The notes: generated from the letters alone by a model not told the origin. 64,000 nucleotides of DNA from a beta proteobacterium AAP51 (GCA_001295905.1 LJHT01000091.1:20484-84483); one strand, 5' to 3'; counted from the first letter of the stretch, positions 55,093-63,993 are shown. Numbers and translations are program-made.

Positions 55093-55638
55093 TCAGCGGC
55101 TGCGGCCCGCGCGCACGGTGCGCCGCGGGGTCGGTGCGGCTGCTTTCGCGGCCACTTGGGTAGCCACCACGGCGGCCACCACCGCGGGCAGCTTGCGGCC
55201 CGCCGGCGAGGGACTGACCTGCACCGCGGGCAACGACAGCCCTTGCGTCATATCCGCCAGCGTGGCGCCGTCCAGAACCTTGAAGTAGCCCGTCAACGCT
55301 TCTGCGAAGAGGTGCTTCAGCCGGCAATTGGGCGTCAGCGTGCAGGCGTCGGTGCTGGCGTCGAAACACTCCACCAGCCGGAAGTCGGTTTCGGTGGCGC
55401 GCACCACATCGCCGATGCGGATGGTTTCGGGCTCGGCCAGCAGCCGCAGGCCGCCGCCACGGCCCCGCGTGGTTTCCAGCAGGCCCTGGCGCGCCAGGTC
55501 GTTGACCACCTTCATGAGATGGTTCTTCGACAACCCGTGTTGCTCAGCGAGCTCGCCGATCGTGACCAGGCGGTCGCGGTGCGCGGCGCAGTACATCAGC
55601 ACGCGCAGCGTGTAGTCGGTGTATTCGGACAGGCGCAT
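55093..55638 (-). CDS. nsrR: NO-sensing Rrf2-family repressor
   Basis: The 181-residue protein has the Rrf2 winged helix (MRLSEYTDYTLRVLMYCAAH, SKNHLMKVVNDLARQGLLETTRGRGGGLRL). Three Fe-S ligands follow, C91, C99 and C105 (VECF, DACTL, PNCRLK), as in NsrR. The last 30 residues (Ala/Arg-rich) extend beyond typical NsrR (about 140-150). The [Fe-S] cluster reacts with NO and repression is lifted; nnrS and the hemerythrin are likely targets. Confidence 0.9.
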   Translation of the reverse strand: MRLSEYTDYTLRVLMYCAAHRDRLVTIGELAEQHGLSKNHLMKVVNDLARQGLLETTRGRGGGLRLLAEPETIRIGDVVRATETDFRLVECFDASTDACTLTPNCRLKHLFAEALTGYFKVLDGATLADMTQGLSLPAVQVSPSPAGRKLPAVVAAVVATQVAAKAAAPTPRRTVRAGRSR

Positions 55639-55648
55639 GGTGACCTCT

Positions 55649-55673
55649 AAAGATGCATTCAGTGTATTGCTTT
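55649..55673. promoter_or_regulatory. NsrR-like operator between nsrR and nnrS
   Basis: AAAGATGCATTC (55649-55660) is a close match to the NsrR half-site AAGATGCATTT and is followed by AGTGTATTGCTTT, an imperfect second arm. A second isolated half-site TGCATCTTT lies at 55706-55714 at the very start of nnrS. The first site is 11 bp from the nsrR start codon, consistent with autorepression and control of nnrS. Confidence 0.7.
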
Positions 55674-55701
55674 AAGGGAGGTAAGTCACTAACATGCATG
55701 C

Positions 55702-56916
55702 ATGCTGCATCTTTCAAGCAAACGCCCAGACGGCGTGCTTCAGGCGCCGAGTGCGGACTTCCCGCTGCCGGGCTGGCCGCTGTTCCGGCTGGGATTCCGG
55801 CCGTTCTACCTGGGCGCTGCCGCGTTCGCGCTGTTCGCGGTGCCGTACTGGATGGCGGGACTGCTGGGCTGGGTGGCGCTGCCTTCGACGATGCCGCCGT
55901 TGCTGTGGCACGCCCACGAGATGCTCTTCGGCTTTGCCGTGGCGGTGATCGTCGGCTTCCTGCTCACGGCCGGCAAAGCCTGGACGGGGCTGGCCACGCC
56001 GCGTGGCGCCACGCTGGCCGCCATGGCGGGGCTGTGGCTGGCGGCGCGGGTGGCTGCGTTGGGCGCGCCATATGCGGTCTACGCCTTGCTGGACATGGCC
56101 TTGTTGCCTTGGGTGGCCATTGTGTTGACCCGCGTGCTGCTGAAGGCTGGCAACCTGCGCAACTTGCCGCTGGGCGCGATCCTGCTGCTGCTGGCGACGG
56201 CGAATCTCGGCTTTCATGCTGCCGTGCTGGGCTGGCTGGAAATCGATCCGCTGCGGGCGCTGCATGCCGGATTGGCGCTGGTCGTGATGATCGAATGCGT
56301 CATCGCCGGGCGGGTGATTCCGGCTTTCACGATGTCGGCATTGCCGGGTCGGCAGCTCAAGGTACCCGTCTGGCTGGAGCGCGGCACGCTGGCCGTGACG
56401 GCGGTGTCGTTGGCGGCCTGGGTGCTGCTGCCGGCCAACCCGGTCACGGCCGCGGGCTTTGCCGTGGCGGCGCTGTTGCATGCCGCGCGCTTGTGGCACT
56501 GGCAGCCCTGGCGCACGCGGGCGCGTCCCATCCTGTGGGTGCTGCATGCGGCCTACGCGTGGTTGCCCGTCGGCTTCGGCTTGCTGGCCTGGGCGCAGCT
56601 GGGCGGTGTGGCCGCCTCGGTCGGCATCCACGCTCTGGCCGTGGGCGCCACGGCGGGGCTAATCATCGGCATGGTCACCCGCACGGCCCGCGGCCACACC
56701 GGGCGGGCGCTGAAGGTCTCGCGCCTGGAAGTGGCTGCCTACCTGCTGGTGGCGGGTGCCGCCGTCGCCCGCGTGCTGCTGCCCTGGGTGGCTCCGGCGC
56801 ACACGACGAACTGGCTGGTGCTGGCCGCATCCGCCTGGGCCATCGCATTCGCGCTGGTTCTCTGGGTCTTCGCGCCCTGGCTGCTGAGCAGCCGTCTCGA
56901 TGGCAAGGAAGGCTGA
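55702..56916 (+). CDS. nnrS: NnrS-family membrane protein
   Basis: The 404-residue protein has about twelve hydrophobic segments and the NnrS motif FRLGFRPFYLGAAAFA, WHAHEMLFGFAVAVIVGFLLTAGKAWTG, and EC-V-I-A-G-R-V-I-P-A-F-T. NnrS is a heme/copper membrane protein that relieves nitrosative stress. The start is uncertain: ATGCATGCATG gives three ATGs in three frames, only the last (55702) being in frame, and the GGGAGG ribosome site is 20 bp upstream. A GTG at 55735 is an alternative. Confidence 0.88.
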   Translation: MLHLSSKRPDGVLQAPSADFPLPGWPLFRLGFRPFYLGAAAFALFAVPYWMAGLLGWVALPSTMPPLLWHAHEMLFGFAVAVIVGFLLTAGKAWTGLATPRGATLAAMAGLWLAARVAALGAPYAVYALLDMALLPWVAIVLTRVLLKAGNLRNLPLGAILLLLATANLGFHAAVLGWLEIDPLRALHAGLALVVMIECVIAGRVIPAFTMSALPGRQLKVPVWLERGTLAVTAVSLAAWVLLPANPVTAAGFAVAALLHAARLWHWQPWRTRARPILWVLHAAYAWLPVGFGLLAWAQLGGVAASVGIHALAVGATAGLIIGMVTRTARGHTGRALKVSRLEVAAYLLVAGAAVARVLLPWVAPAHTTNWLVLAASAWAIAFALVLWVFAPWLLSSRLDGKEG

Positions 56917-56992
56917 ACGTTCCTGTTTCCTCACCGCACCCGCGTGTTAACTCGCACGCCCCTGGTGCTCACTTCACCCCTGAAAGGCTCCC

Positions 56993-57307
56993 ATGACTGC
57001 CACCTTGACTCAACCCACCTTCACGCTCGACCTGCGGACCATCCCGCCGCGGGAACGTCACCCGCTGATCTTCGGGCGCTTCGATGCCCTGGCCACCGGC
57101 CAGGCGCTGCAGCTCGTGAACGACCACAACCCGCAGCCTTTGCACGTTCAGTTCGAAGACCGCGCGTTCGGGCAGTTCGAGTGGGACACGCTGGAAGCCG
57201 GCCCGGCGGTCTGGCGCATCCAGATCACCCGCGTCGCGGATTCGGCGCTGCCTGCTGCCGCGGCCAAGAGCAGCTCCTGCTGTTCGGGCGGCGCCTGCTG
57301 CAGTTGA
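56993..57307 (+). CDS. DUF2249-type protein with Cys-rich tail
   Basis: The 104-residue protein has the DUF2249 pattern (LDLRTIPPRERHPLIFGRFDALATGQALQLVNDHNPQPLHVQFE, then GQFEWDTLEAGPAVWRIQITR). It ends in a Cys-rich tail (SSSCCSGGACCS) that could bind metal. Such proteins cluster with NO and anaerobic respiration genes. It lies 76 bp after nnrS and 18 bp before the ferredoxin gene. Confidence 0.75.
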   Translation: MTATLTQPTFTLDLRTIPPRERHPLIFGRFDALATGQALQLVNDHNPQPLHVQFEDRAFGQFEWDTLEAGPAVWRIQITRVADSALPAAAAKSSSCCSGGACCS

Positions 57308-57325
57308 AGCCTTCCCCCCGCAGCG

Positions 57326-57649
57326 ATGACCTTTGTCGTCACCGAGGCCTGCATCCGGTGCAAGTACACCGATTGCGTGGACGTGTGTCCGGTCGACGCC
57401 TTTCGCGAAGGGCCGAACTTCCTGGTCATCGACCCGGACGAGTGCATCGACTGCGCGGTGTGCGTGCCGGAATGCCCAGTGAACGCCATCTATGCCGAAG
57501 AAGACGTGCCCACCGGCCAGCAGCACTTCACGCCGCTGAACGCCGAGCTGTCGCGCGAGTGGAAGCCGATCACGAGAACCAAGCTTGCACTGCCGGATGC
57601 CGAAGCCTGGAGCAAGATCGAGCACAAGATGGGCGAGCTGAAGCGATGA
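57326..57649 (+). CDS. fdxA: FdxA-type 7Fe ferredoxin
   Basis: The 107-residue protein starts [26 protein letters not shown] and has a second cluster [12 protein letters not shown]. This is the [3Fe-4S]/[4Fe-4S] seven-iron type, followed by the usual C-terminal extension ([17 protein letters not shown]). It is an electron carrier. Position between nnrS/DUF2249 and ccoG suggests use in the NO or microaerobic respiratory module. Confidence 0.92.
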   Translation: MTFVVTEACIRCKYTDCVDVCPVDAFREGPNFLVIDPDECIDCAVCVPECPVNAIYAEEDVPTGQQHFTPLNAELSREWKPITRTKLALPDAEAWSKIEHKMGELKR

Positions 57650-57695
57650 AGGCACTGATGCGCTGTGATCCCTCTATGGCCGGCGCGCGCTGAGC

Positions 57696-59162
57696 ATGGC
57701 TGATTCCCGGAAGGTCATCCCCATCAGGCCGGTCGTTGGCGCGGGCGACGATAGCGCGCAGTTCGTGCCGATGTACCAGAAGCAGGCGACGATCTACCCC
57801 CGTGCCGTGACCGGTTGGTTCGCCACCTGGCGCTGGGTCTTCGTCTGGCTCACGCAACTGCTGTTCTATGGCCTGCCCTGGCTGCAGTGGGGCGGGCGCC
57901 AGGCCGTGCTGTTCGATCTGGAGGCCCAGCGCTTCTACATCTTCGGCCTGCTGCTCTACCCGCAGGACCTGATCTTCCTGGCCGCCTTGCTCGTGCTCTC
58001 GGCCCTGGCCCTGTTCTTCTTCACTGCTGTGGCCGGCCGCCTGTGGTGCGGCTACACCTGCCCGCAGACGGTCTACACCGAGAGCTTCATGTGGGCCGAG
58101 CGCCAGATCGAAGGCGACCGCATCGCGCGCATGCGGCTGGACCAGGCGCCGTGGGGTGTGAACAAGCTGCTGCGCAAGGGCGCGAAGCAGGGCGTGTGGC
58201 TGACCATCGCGCTGTTCACAGGCTTCAGCTTTGTTGGCTACTTCACGCCGATCCGGGAACTGGCCGCCGCGGCGGCGGCCTGGGACATGTCGGGCTGGAA
58301 CGCCTTCTGGGTGCTGTTCTATGGCGCCGCCACCTACGGCAACGCCGGCTTTCTGCGCGAGCAGATGTGCAAGTACATGTGCCCTTACGCGCGCTTCCAG
58401 AGTGCTCTGATCGACAAGGACTCGCTCGTTATCGCCTACGACGCCGGGCGCGGTGACCCTCGCGGCTCGCGCTCGAAGAAGGCGAACGCCGCCGCGCAAG
58501 GCCTGGGCGACTGCATCGACTGCACCCTATGCGTGCAGGTCTGCCCCACGGGCATCGACATCCGCAACGGGCTGCAGAACGAGTGCATCGGCTGCGCCGC
58601 CTGCATCGACGTCTGCGACGACGTGATGGACAAGATGGGCTACGCCAAGGGGCTGATCCGGTATTCCACGGATAACGGCGTCGTTAACGGCTGGACACGG
58701 ATGCAGATGTTCAAGCGGGCGCTGCGTCCGCGTGTGCTGATCTACGGCGCCGTGCTCGCCATGGCCAGTGTCGCCTTCGCGGCCAGCGTGGCCATGCGCA
58801 GCCCGTTCAAGTTCGATGTCGCCAAGGACCGCGGTGCCTTGGCGCGCGTGGTGGAGGAGGGCGCTGTCGAGAACGTCTACCGCCTCCAGATCATGAACCG
58901 CACCGAGACCGCGCAGACCTACCGGGTGGCTGCGTCCGGCATCCAGGGCCTGGAGGTGGTGGCGGCGCCGGTCAGCGCCGGCCCGGCCGCCGTGGCCTCG
59001 ATGTCGGTAAGCCTGCGCCTGCCTTTCGAAGTGGCACAAGGGTTTGCGGGCCGGTCGGTGCCTGTGGTGTTCGAGGTCACGGGCGTTCAGCGTCACGCGG
59101 GAGACGACGTCGAAAGGTCGGCCATCCAGTTCGAGAAGTCGACTTTCTTCGTGCCGCGCTGA
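57696..59162 (+). CDS. ccoG: cytochrome oxidase accessory ferredoxin (CcoG/RdxA/FixG family)
   Basis: The 488-residue protein has membrane helices at about 45-65, 85-115, 165-185 and 345-365. The CGYTCPQTVYTESFMWAERQIEG motif lies near 115-137, with Cys-rich clusters CIDCTLCVQVCPTGIDIRNGLQNECIGCAACIDVC (near 270-304) and a C-terminal immunoglobulin-like FixG_C domain. CcoG reduces copper during cbb3 oxidase assembly. cbb3 genes are not in this window; here it follows fdxA by 46 bp. Confidence 0.9.
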   Translation: MADSRKVIPIRPVVGAGDDSAQFVPMYQKQATIYPRAVTGWFATWRWVFVWLTQLLFYGLPWLQWGGRQAVLFDLEAQRFYIFGLLLYPQDLIFLAALLVLSALALFFFTAVAGRLWCGYTCPQTVYTESFMWAERQIEGDRIARMRLDQAPWGVNKLLRKGAKQGVWLTIALFTGFSFVGYFTPIRELAAAAAAWDMSGWNAFWVLFYGAATYGNAGFLREQMCKYMCPYARFQSALIDKDSLVIAYDAGRGDPRGSRSKKANAAAQGLGDCIDCTLCVQVCPTGIDIRNGLQNECIGCAACIDVCDDVMDKMGYAKGLIRYSTDNGVVNGWTRMQMFKRALRPRVLIYGAVLAMASVAFAASVAMRSPFKFDVAKDRGALARVVEEGAVENVYRLQIMNRTETAQTYRVAASGIQGLEVVAAPVSAGPAAVASMSVSLRLPFEVAQGFAGRSVPVVFEVTGVQRHAGDDVERSAIQFEKSTFFVPR

Positions 59163-59177
59163 ACCCCCCGACGTCGG

Positions 59178-59906
59178 TCAGAGGCTGCGCCCCTCGCCCG
59201 ACTCTTCTTCGGTCCGGCCGTCGCGGATGTGATAGATCCGCTTGAAGGTCGGGATGATCTTCTCGTCGTGGGTCACCACGATGATGGCCGTGTGGTACTG
59301 CGTTGCCATCTGGTTGAGGATGCGGACCACGGCCAAGGCCCGTTCACTGTCCAGCGGCGCCGTAGGTTCGTCGGCCAGGATCACCGGCGGCCGGTTCGCC
59401 AGCGCTCTGGCGATCGACACGCGCTGCTGTTCACCGCCCGACAGCTCGGATGGCTGCGCCGTGGCGCGGTGTCCCACGTCCAGCGCCGTCAGCAGCTCGA
59501 GCGCCCGTGCGCGTGCTTCGCCGTTGGGGCGCCCGGCCAGCATCGGCAACAAGGCGACGTTGTCGGTGACATCGAGGAAGGGAATCAGGTAGGGCGCCTG
59601 GAACACGAAGCCGATGCTGTCGCGGCGCAGTGCGCGCAGGTCCGGGATCTTCCAGCCATCGTCGTAGATGGTCTGCCCACCGAGGATCATGCGTCCGGCC
59701 GTCGGCTCGATGACGGCGCCCAGGCACTTCAGCAAGGTGCTCTTGCCCGAGCCCGAGGGGCCGATCAGGCCGACCACCTCGCCGGGCGCGACGACCATGT
59801 TGACGTCCTTTAGCGCATCGACCGCCGTGTCGCCTTCGCCGTAGCGCTTACGCAGGCCCTCGATGCGGATGCCGGCTTCGCTCATGTCGTGGGCCATCTC
59901 GTCCAC
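59178..59906 (-). CDS. ABC exporter ATP-binding protein (MacB/LolD/DevA type)
   Basis: The 242-residue ATPase has Walker A GPSGSGKST, Q-loop FVFQAPYLIPF, signature LSGGEQQRVSIARAL, Walker B VILADEPTAPLD and H-loop VVTHDEK. The family powers FtsX-type permeases. It lies 2 bp after the permease gene and ends the operon. It could drive export of lipids, peptides or drugs together with the fusion protein. Confidence 0.9.
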   Translation of the reverse strand: MDEMAHDMSEAGIRIEGLRKRYGEGDTAVDALKDVNMVVAPGEVVGLIGPSGSGKSTLLKCLGAVIEPTAGRMILGGQTIYDDGWKIPDLRALRRDSIGFVFQAPYLIPFLDVTDNVALLPMLAGRPNGEARARALELLTALDVGHRATAQPSELSGGEQQRVSIARALANRPPVILADEPTAPLDSERALAVVRILNQMATQYHTAIIVVTHDEKIIPTFKRIYHIRDGRTEEESGEGRSL

Positions 59907-59908
59907 CT

Positions 59909-61117
59909 TCAGCCGCCGATGGCCGCGGCCGGATCGACCGCCAAGGCTGCGCGGATCGCGAGCGTGCTGGCCAGCGCGCAGATCACCATTACCGCTACCA
60001 AGCCCAGCAAGGCGTCGTTCACTTCCAGCAGCACGTACTTCGGGAAGATCGGCGCCCAGAAGGTGGCGGCCACCTTGCCGACGATGAAGCCGATCAGCCC
60101 CAGCCCGAGCGCCTGTTGCAGGATCATCCCGGCGATGGTGCGGTTGCGCGTGCCGATGAGCTTGAGCACCGCGATCTCGCGGATCTTTCCCAGCGTCATC
60201 GTGTAGATGATGAAGGCGACGATGGCCGCGCTGACGATGGCCAGGATCACCAGGAACATGCCGATCTGTTTGGCTGACGTGGCGATCAGCTTGGCCACCA
60301 GGATCTCTTCCATCTGCGCCCGGGTGTAGGCCTCCAGGTGCTTCCAGCGCCGGATGGGCTCGGCCACGGTTTCAGCCGGCACGCCGGGCTGCACCTGCAC
60401 CAGCACCGTGTTGACGTTGCGGTTGGCGGCCTGCGAGGCCTGGATCGCCTCCAGCAGGCCCGGCACGCCCGGCCGGTTCAGCGCCGGGTTGGCGGCCGTG
60501 CGGGCGCGTTCGTTCAGGATGGCGTCGTTGTCCTTCAGGAACTGCGCCTCCTGCGCGTCCTTGAGCGGAATGAAGACCATCGGGTCGCCGCCCGACGAGA
60601 CCATGCGCTGGGTCATGCCGACGACCGTGTAGTCATGGCGCCGAATCCGGATGCGCTGGCCCAGCGTGAAGCCGGTTCGCACGTCTACCACGGCCTCGTA
60701 GTGGCTGCGCGTGACGTGCCGGCCTGCTACCAGGTAGCCGGGCTCCCCGGGCTGGCCCGGCTCGAAGCCGACGATCATGGCTCGTACTTCGCGGCCGGCG
60801 TCTCGCCCAACGCTCGCACGCACCTGCATCGTCAGGTAGGTGACGTTCGCGGCGCGCGCCACACCCGGCAGGCCGCGCACGCTGCGCACCACGTCGTCGC
60901 GCAGGCTGGACGATTCCGCGTACGGCCCCTGCGTGTCCTGCTGCACCACCCAGAGGTCCGCGCCGCTGTTGTCGAGCAAGACACGCGCGTCGTCCACCAT
61001 GCCGCGGTAGACCCCGGCCATCGTCAGCGTCACGCCGATCAGCAGGCCCAAACCGATGCCGGTGAGAACGAACTTGCCCCAGGAGTGCAGGATGTCGCGG
61101 CCGGCCAGGCTGATCAT
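59909..61117 (-). CDS. FtsX/MacB-type ABC permease
   Basis: The 402-residue protein has an N-terminal helix (GKFVLTGIGLGLLIGVTLTMAG), a large periplasmic domain (about 45-270) and three C-terminal helices (FLVILAIVSAAIVAFIIYTMTLGKIREIAVLKLIGTRN and following). This is the MacB/DevC layout. Start overlaps the fusion-protein stop by 4 bp. Confidence 0.88.
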   Translation of the reverse strand: MISLAGRDILHSWGKFVLTGIGLGLLIGVTLTMAGVYRGMVDDARVLLDNSGADLWVVQQDTQGPYAESSSLRDDVVRSVRGLPGVARAANVTYLTMQVRASVGRDAGREVRAMIVGFEPGQPGEPGYLVAGRHVTRSHYEAVVDVRTGFTLGQRIRIRRHDYTVVGMTQRMVSSGGDPMVFIPLKDAQEAQFLKDNDAILNERARTAANPALNRPGVPGLLEAIQASQAANRNVNTVLVQVQPGVPAETVAEPIRRWKHLEAYTRAQMEEILVAKLIATSAKQIGMFLVILAIVSAAIVAFIIYTMTLGKIREIAVLKLIGTRNRTIAGMILQQALGLGLIGFIVGKVAATFWAPIFPKYVLLEVNDALLGLVAVMVICALASTLAIRAALAVDPAAAIGG

Positions 61118-62304
61118 GGCTTGCTGCCGGCGAGCTGGTCGACGATCTTGATGCGGCTGCTGGCCGTGATCGTCTTCTCGCTGTACACCACCACCTCTTC
61201 ACCTGGCTTGAGGCCCTCTAGCACCTGAACCTGGCCGTCGAGGCTGGACTGCCCGATGCGCACCGGCGTGAACCTCGGCTTGCCGTCTTCGATGCGCCAC
61301 ACGCCGACCTGATCGGCCTGACGTTGCAGCGCGGGGTTGGGCAGCAGCACGGCTGGGGCCGTGGCCGGCAACGCCAAGGTGACCTCGGCCAGTTCACCGG
61401 TGGACAGGCCCTGGGGCAGGGTGTCCAGGGAGACCAGGGCCACGCGCTCTTCGGTGATGCTGTCGCTGGTGGCCTCCACCCGGGCCACCTTGCCGGACAA
61501 GCGCACACCCGGCGTCGATCGCAGCACGATCGACGCCGGCAGCCCGGCGGCCAGCCCGCTCGAGCGGCCCTGGTCCAGCCGCACCCGGATCCACAAGGAC
61601 GAAGGTTCGATGAGCCGCAGCACGGCCTGCCCCGCCACCACGGTGGACCCGGCCTCTGCGTCGCGGCTAATCACCACGCCTGCGGCGGGTGCCAGCAGGC
61701 GCACGTTGTCCCGCTGCTGCCGCAGGCCCGCACGCTCGGCGGCCAGTCGCTGGGTGTCTTGCCGCGCGGCCGCCAGGTTGGCCTCGGCGGTGGCCACGGC
61801 AGCGTCGGCTGAGGCCTGCTCCTGCTGCTTGGCCTCGACCGCGCCTGCGCTCATGAAGTTTTGCGCGCCGAGTTCGACATACCGACGCGCGGTGATCGCC
61901 GCCAGTTCGCTGCGCGCCTGGGCGTCGCGTCGCTGGGCCTGTGCCGCAGCCACCACGCTGGATGCCCGCGCCGCCGAGGCCTCCAGCGCCGTGGCCCGCT
62001 CGTCCAGGTCCACCGGGTCCATCTCGGCCAGCAACTGACCGGCCGCCACCGTGTCGCCGACATCCACCAGCACCTTGCTCACCCGGCCGGCCGACGTCGG
62101 CCCGATCAGGTAGGCGCGACGCGCCTCGACCGTGCCGATGCCGAACAGCGATGGCGACAGGCTTCCGACCTGGGCCTGTGTCACCGTCACGCGCGTCGGC
62201 GCCAGGGGCCCGGAGCGCATGACCACATAGCCCAGCGCAGCGATCAGCAGCAAACCCAGCGAGCCCAGCCCGAGCCAGCGCGATACGTTCGCGGGGATCT
62301 TCAT
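61114..62304 (-). CDS. HlyD-type membrane fusion protein
   Basis: The 396-residue protein starts MKIPANVSRWLGLG with a membrane anchor (LGLLLIAALGYVVM). A lipoyl half-motif (GPTSAGRVSKVLVDVGDTVAAGQLLAEMDPVDL), a coiled hairpin (residues 90-185) and a beta-barrel (VAGQAVLRLIEPSSLWIRVRLDQGR) follow. It links the inner-membrane ABC exporter to an outer-membrane duct, which is not encoded here. The start overlaps the TetR stop by 4 bp. Confidence 0.88.
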   Translation of the reverse strand: MKIPANVSRWLGLGSLGLLLIAALGYVVMRSGPLAPTRVTVTQAQVGSLSPSLFGIGTVEARRAYLIGPTSAGRVSKVLVDVGDTVAAGQLLAEMDPVDLDERATALEASAARASSVVAAAQAQRRDAQARSELAAITARRYVELGAQNFMSAGAVEAKQQEQASADAAVATAEANLAAARQDTQRLAAERAGLRQQRDNVRLLAPAAGVVISRDAEAGSTVVAGQAVLRLIEPSSLWIRVRLDQGRSSGLAAGLPASIVLRSTPGVRLSGKVARVEATSDSITEERVALVSLDTLPQGLSTGELAEVTLALPATAPAVLLPNPALQRQADQVGVWRIEDGKPRFTPVRIGQSSLDGQVQVLEGLKPGEEVVVYSEKTITASSRIKIVDQLAGSKP

Positions 62305-62900
62305 GCTGCTGCCCGGATGCCGCGAAGGTAGATGGCGAAGACAGCCTCGGCCTGCGCCTTCATCGCCGCAGGCTTGCCGGTCAGCATCGACTGCATCACG
62401 AGCCCTTGGACGATGCCAACCAGCGTCGTGGCAGCGGCATCGGAATCCAGATCGGTCGGCAACTCGCCCGACTTCATCCCCAGCTTGAACTGACTCAGCA
62501 GCAGCCGCCGGTAGGCCTGCAGCAGCGCCCGGACTTCCTGCTTCACTGGGGAATCGGTAGGCTGCTGCAGCTCGTGGAAGATCATCCTGGGTACGCCAGG
62601 ATGTGCGACCACGAAGTCCACATGGGCGAAGAACACCGCTTCGAGAGCCCGCAGGGCCGAGGTCTGCGCCTGTGCGGCTTCTTGCAGCTTGGCGAGCAGG
62701 CTCTCGTGCACCCACGCCATCGCCGCCACCCAGATGGCTTCCTTCGTGGGAAAGTGCTTGAACACCGCGCCCTGGCTGATGCCGACGGCCGCAGCGATGT
62801 CGCCGCTGGTGATCGACAGCGGGCTGGTTTCACGGGCCAGTTGCAGCGCAGCCGCGACGATCTCCGCCTGGCGTTCCTCGGTGGGCAATCTGGTTTGCAT
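62301..62900 (-). CDS. TetR/AcrR-family repressor of the ABC exporter operon
   Basis: The 199-residue protein starts MQTRLPTEERQAEIVAAALQLARETSPLSITSGDIAAAVGISQGAVFKHFPTKEAIW, a TetR helix-turn-helix. A ligand-binding helical domain follows. It leads the exporter operon and probably represses it until an effector binds. A start further upstream is possible in frame but would not begin at the conserved N-terminus. Confidence 0.9.
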   Translation of the reverse strand: MQTRLPTEERQAEIVAAALQLARETSPLSITSGDIAAAVGISQGAVFKHFPTKEAIWVAAMAWVHESLLAKLQEAAQAQTSALRALEAVFFAHVDFVVAHPGVPRMIFHELQQPTDSPVKQEVRALLQAYRRLLLSQFKLGMKSGELPTDLDSDAAATTLVGIVQGLVMQSMLTGKPAAMKAQAEAVFAIYLRGIRAAA

Positions 62901-62926
62901 GGCAAGTCCTTGCGTAGCCCGGAAGT

Positions 62927-62942
62927 AAGTAATTGAATACTT
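62927..62942. promoter_or_regulatory. probable TetR operator dyad
   Basis: AAGTA (62927-62931) and TACTT (62938-62942) flank ATTGAA, 26 bp upstream of the TetR gene start, in the only AT-rich patch nearby. This is the expected position for autoregulation. The arms are short, so the call is tentative. Confidence 0.4.
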
Positions 62943-63048
62943 GCCATCATAGGCCGATTGCTGGGGTTGTGCCAGCTGTGCACATTCGGCGGGTCTGCAC
63001 GTCGGCGCCAGGCTTAACAGCCAGGGTGACCGGCGTTGGATGGACGGC

Positions 63049-63993
63049 TCAGCGCCCCAGCTTCGGGGATGCCCACTGTTCCAGCAGCCGCCGGTCGTGC
63101 GCCGTTTCAGCATCGATGCTGTCCTTGGGCAACTGCTTCAGGCAGTCGGCCAGGGCCTGCGGATCCTGTGGCTCGGGTGCGGCTGCGGCCCGGGGTGTAG
63201 GTCGGGGTGACCGCCCGTCCCAGGCGAACGGGTTGCTGAACGACGGCGGGTCGGGCTTGCAGTCGTCCTTGTAGAGCGGCGGATCGTCGTGGGCGAAGGC
63301 TGAGAAAACGATGGTGCGTTCGAACACCAACGGCTGCCCCGTTGGCGTGGGCGGACCCGCCGGCATGGTTTCAATGGCTTTCCGTGCCAGGCGTTCGGCC
63401 ACTTGCGAGGTGGCCCACAGAGTCTCCAGCCGGGCCAGGCGGCCGTCGGGCGCGATCTCCACGCGGAAGCGAACCTTGCCCTGGTCGGGGCCCTCGACGG
63501 CAGTACCCATCAGGCTGCGCACCTGCTGGCCCCAGGTGTGGCGGTAGGCCTTGCTGTTCTTCAGGGTGTAGCTACCGGCGAACGCCCACTCCTCGGCCGT
63601 GGGTGCAGATGGCGCTGCGCGGGTGGCCGGCGCAGTGCCTGGAGGTACCACGCGAGGCTGCTGCGGCACCCAGGGTTGCGCAGCCTGCAGCGCGGGTGAT
63701 GGCGGCTTGGCTTCGCGTGGCGGAGGCTTGCGCACCTCTCGCGCCGGGCTCGGCTGCGCAGAGGGCGGCGCGACGGCCAACCACAGGATCGGCGGCTCAC
63801 TGTGCGGAGCCTGGATCGCAGATGGGGTGGATACGCGGCTGCCCACGAACAGGCCCAGCACCAGCACGTGCACGCCCACCGTGGCAACGAGCCCCATGGC
63901 CGGCGCCTGCCGCACGAAAGCCACGCCCAAGGCCAGCTTTAGCGCTTGGCAGCGGCTCGCGCGTGGGCTTCCAGACCCCCGCGCGCCTTCCAC
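63049..63993 (-). CDS. TonB-like energy transducer, start possibly beyond window
   Basis: The visible 314 residues have a membrane helix (MGLVATVGVHVLVLGLFVG, about 33-51), a Pro/Ala-rich periplasmic stretch (PPPREAKPPSPALQAAQPWVPQQP) and a TonB-C-like segment (KVRFRVEIAPDGRLARLETLWATSQVAERLARKAIETM). A further Asp/Pro-rich tail (about 60 residues) follows. The frame remains open at the right edge, so GTG 63993 may not be the start. The tail beyond the TonB-C segment is unusual. It would transmit proton-motive energy to an outer-membrane receptor if ExbBD are present. Confidence 0.65.
   Translation of the reverse strand: MEGARGSGSPRASRCQALKLALGVAFVRQAPAMGLVATVGVHVLVLGLFVGSRVSTPSAIQAPHSEPPILWLAVAPPSAQPSPAREVRKPPPREAKPPSPALQAAQPWVPQQPRVVPPGTAPATRAAPSAPTAEEWAFAGSYTLKNSKAYRHTWGQQVRSLMGTAVEGPDQGKVRFRVEIAPDGRLARLETLWATSQVAERLARKAIETMPAGPPTPTGQPLVFERTIVFSAFAHDDPPLYKDDCKPDPPSFSNPFAWDGRSPRPTPRAAAAPEPQDPQALADCLKQLPKDSIDAETAHDRRLLEQWASPKLGR

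Noticed and set aside
55653..56996. 447-codon frame starting in the NsrR site and overlapping nnrS
   Set aside because: Out-of-frame shadow of nnrS, with Gly/Ala/Arg-rich composition and no membrane segments.
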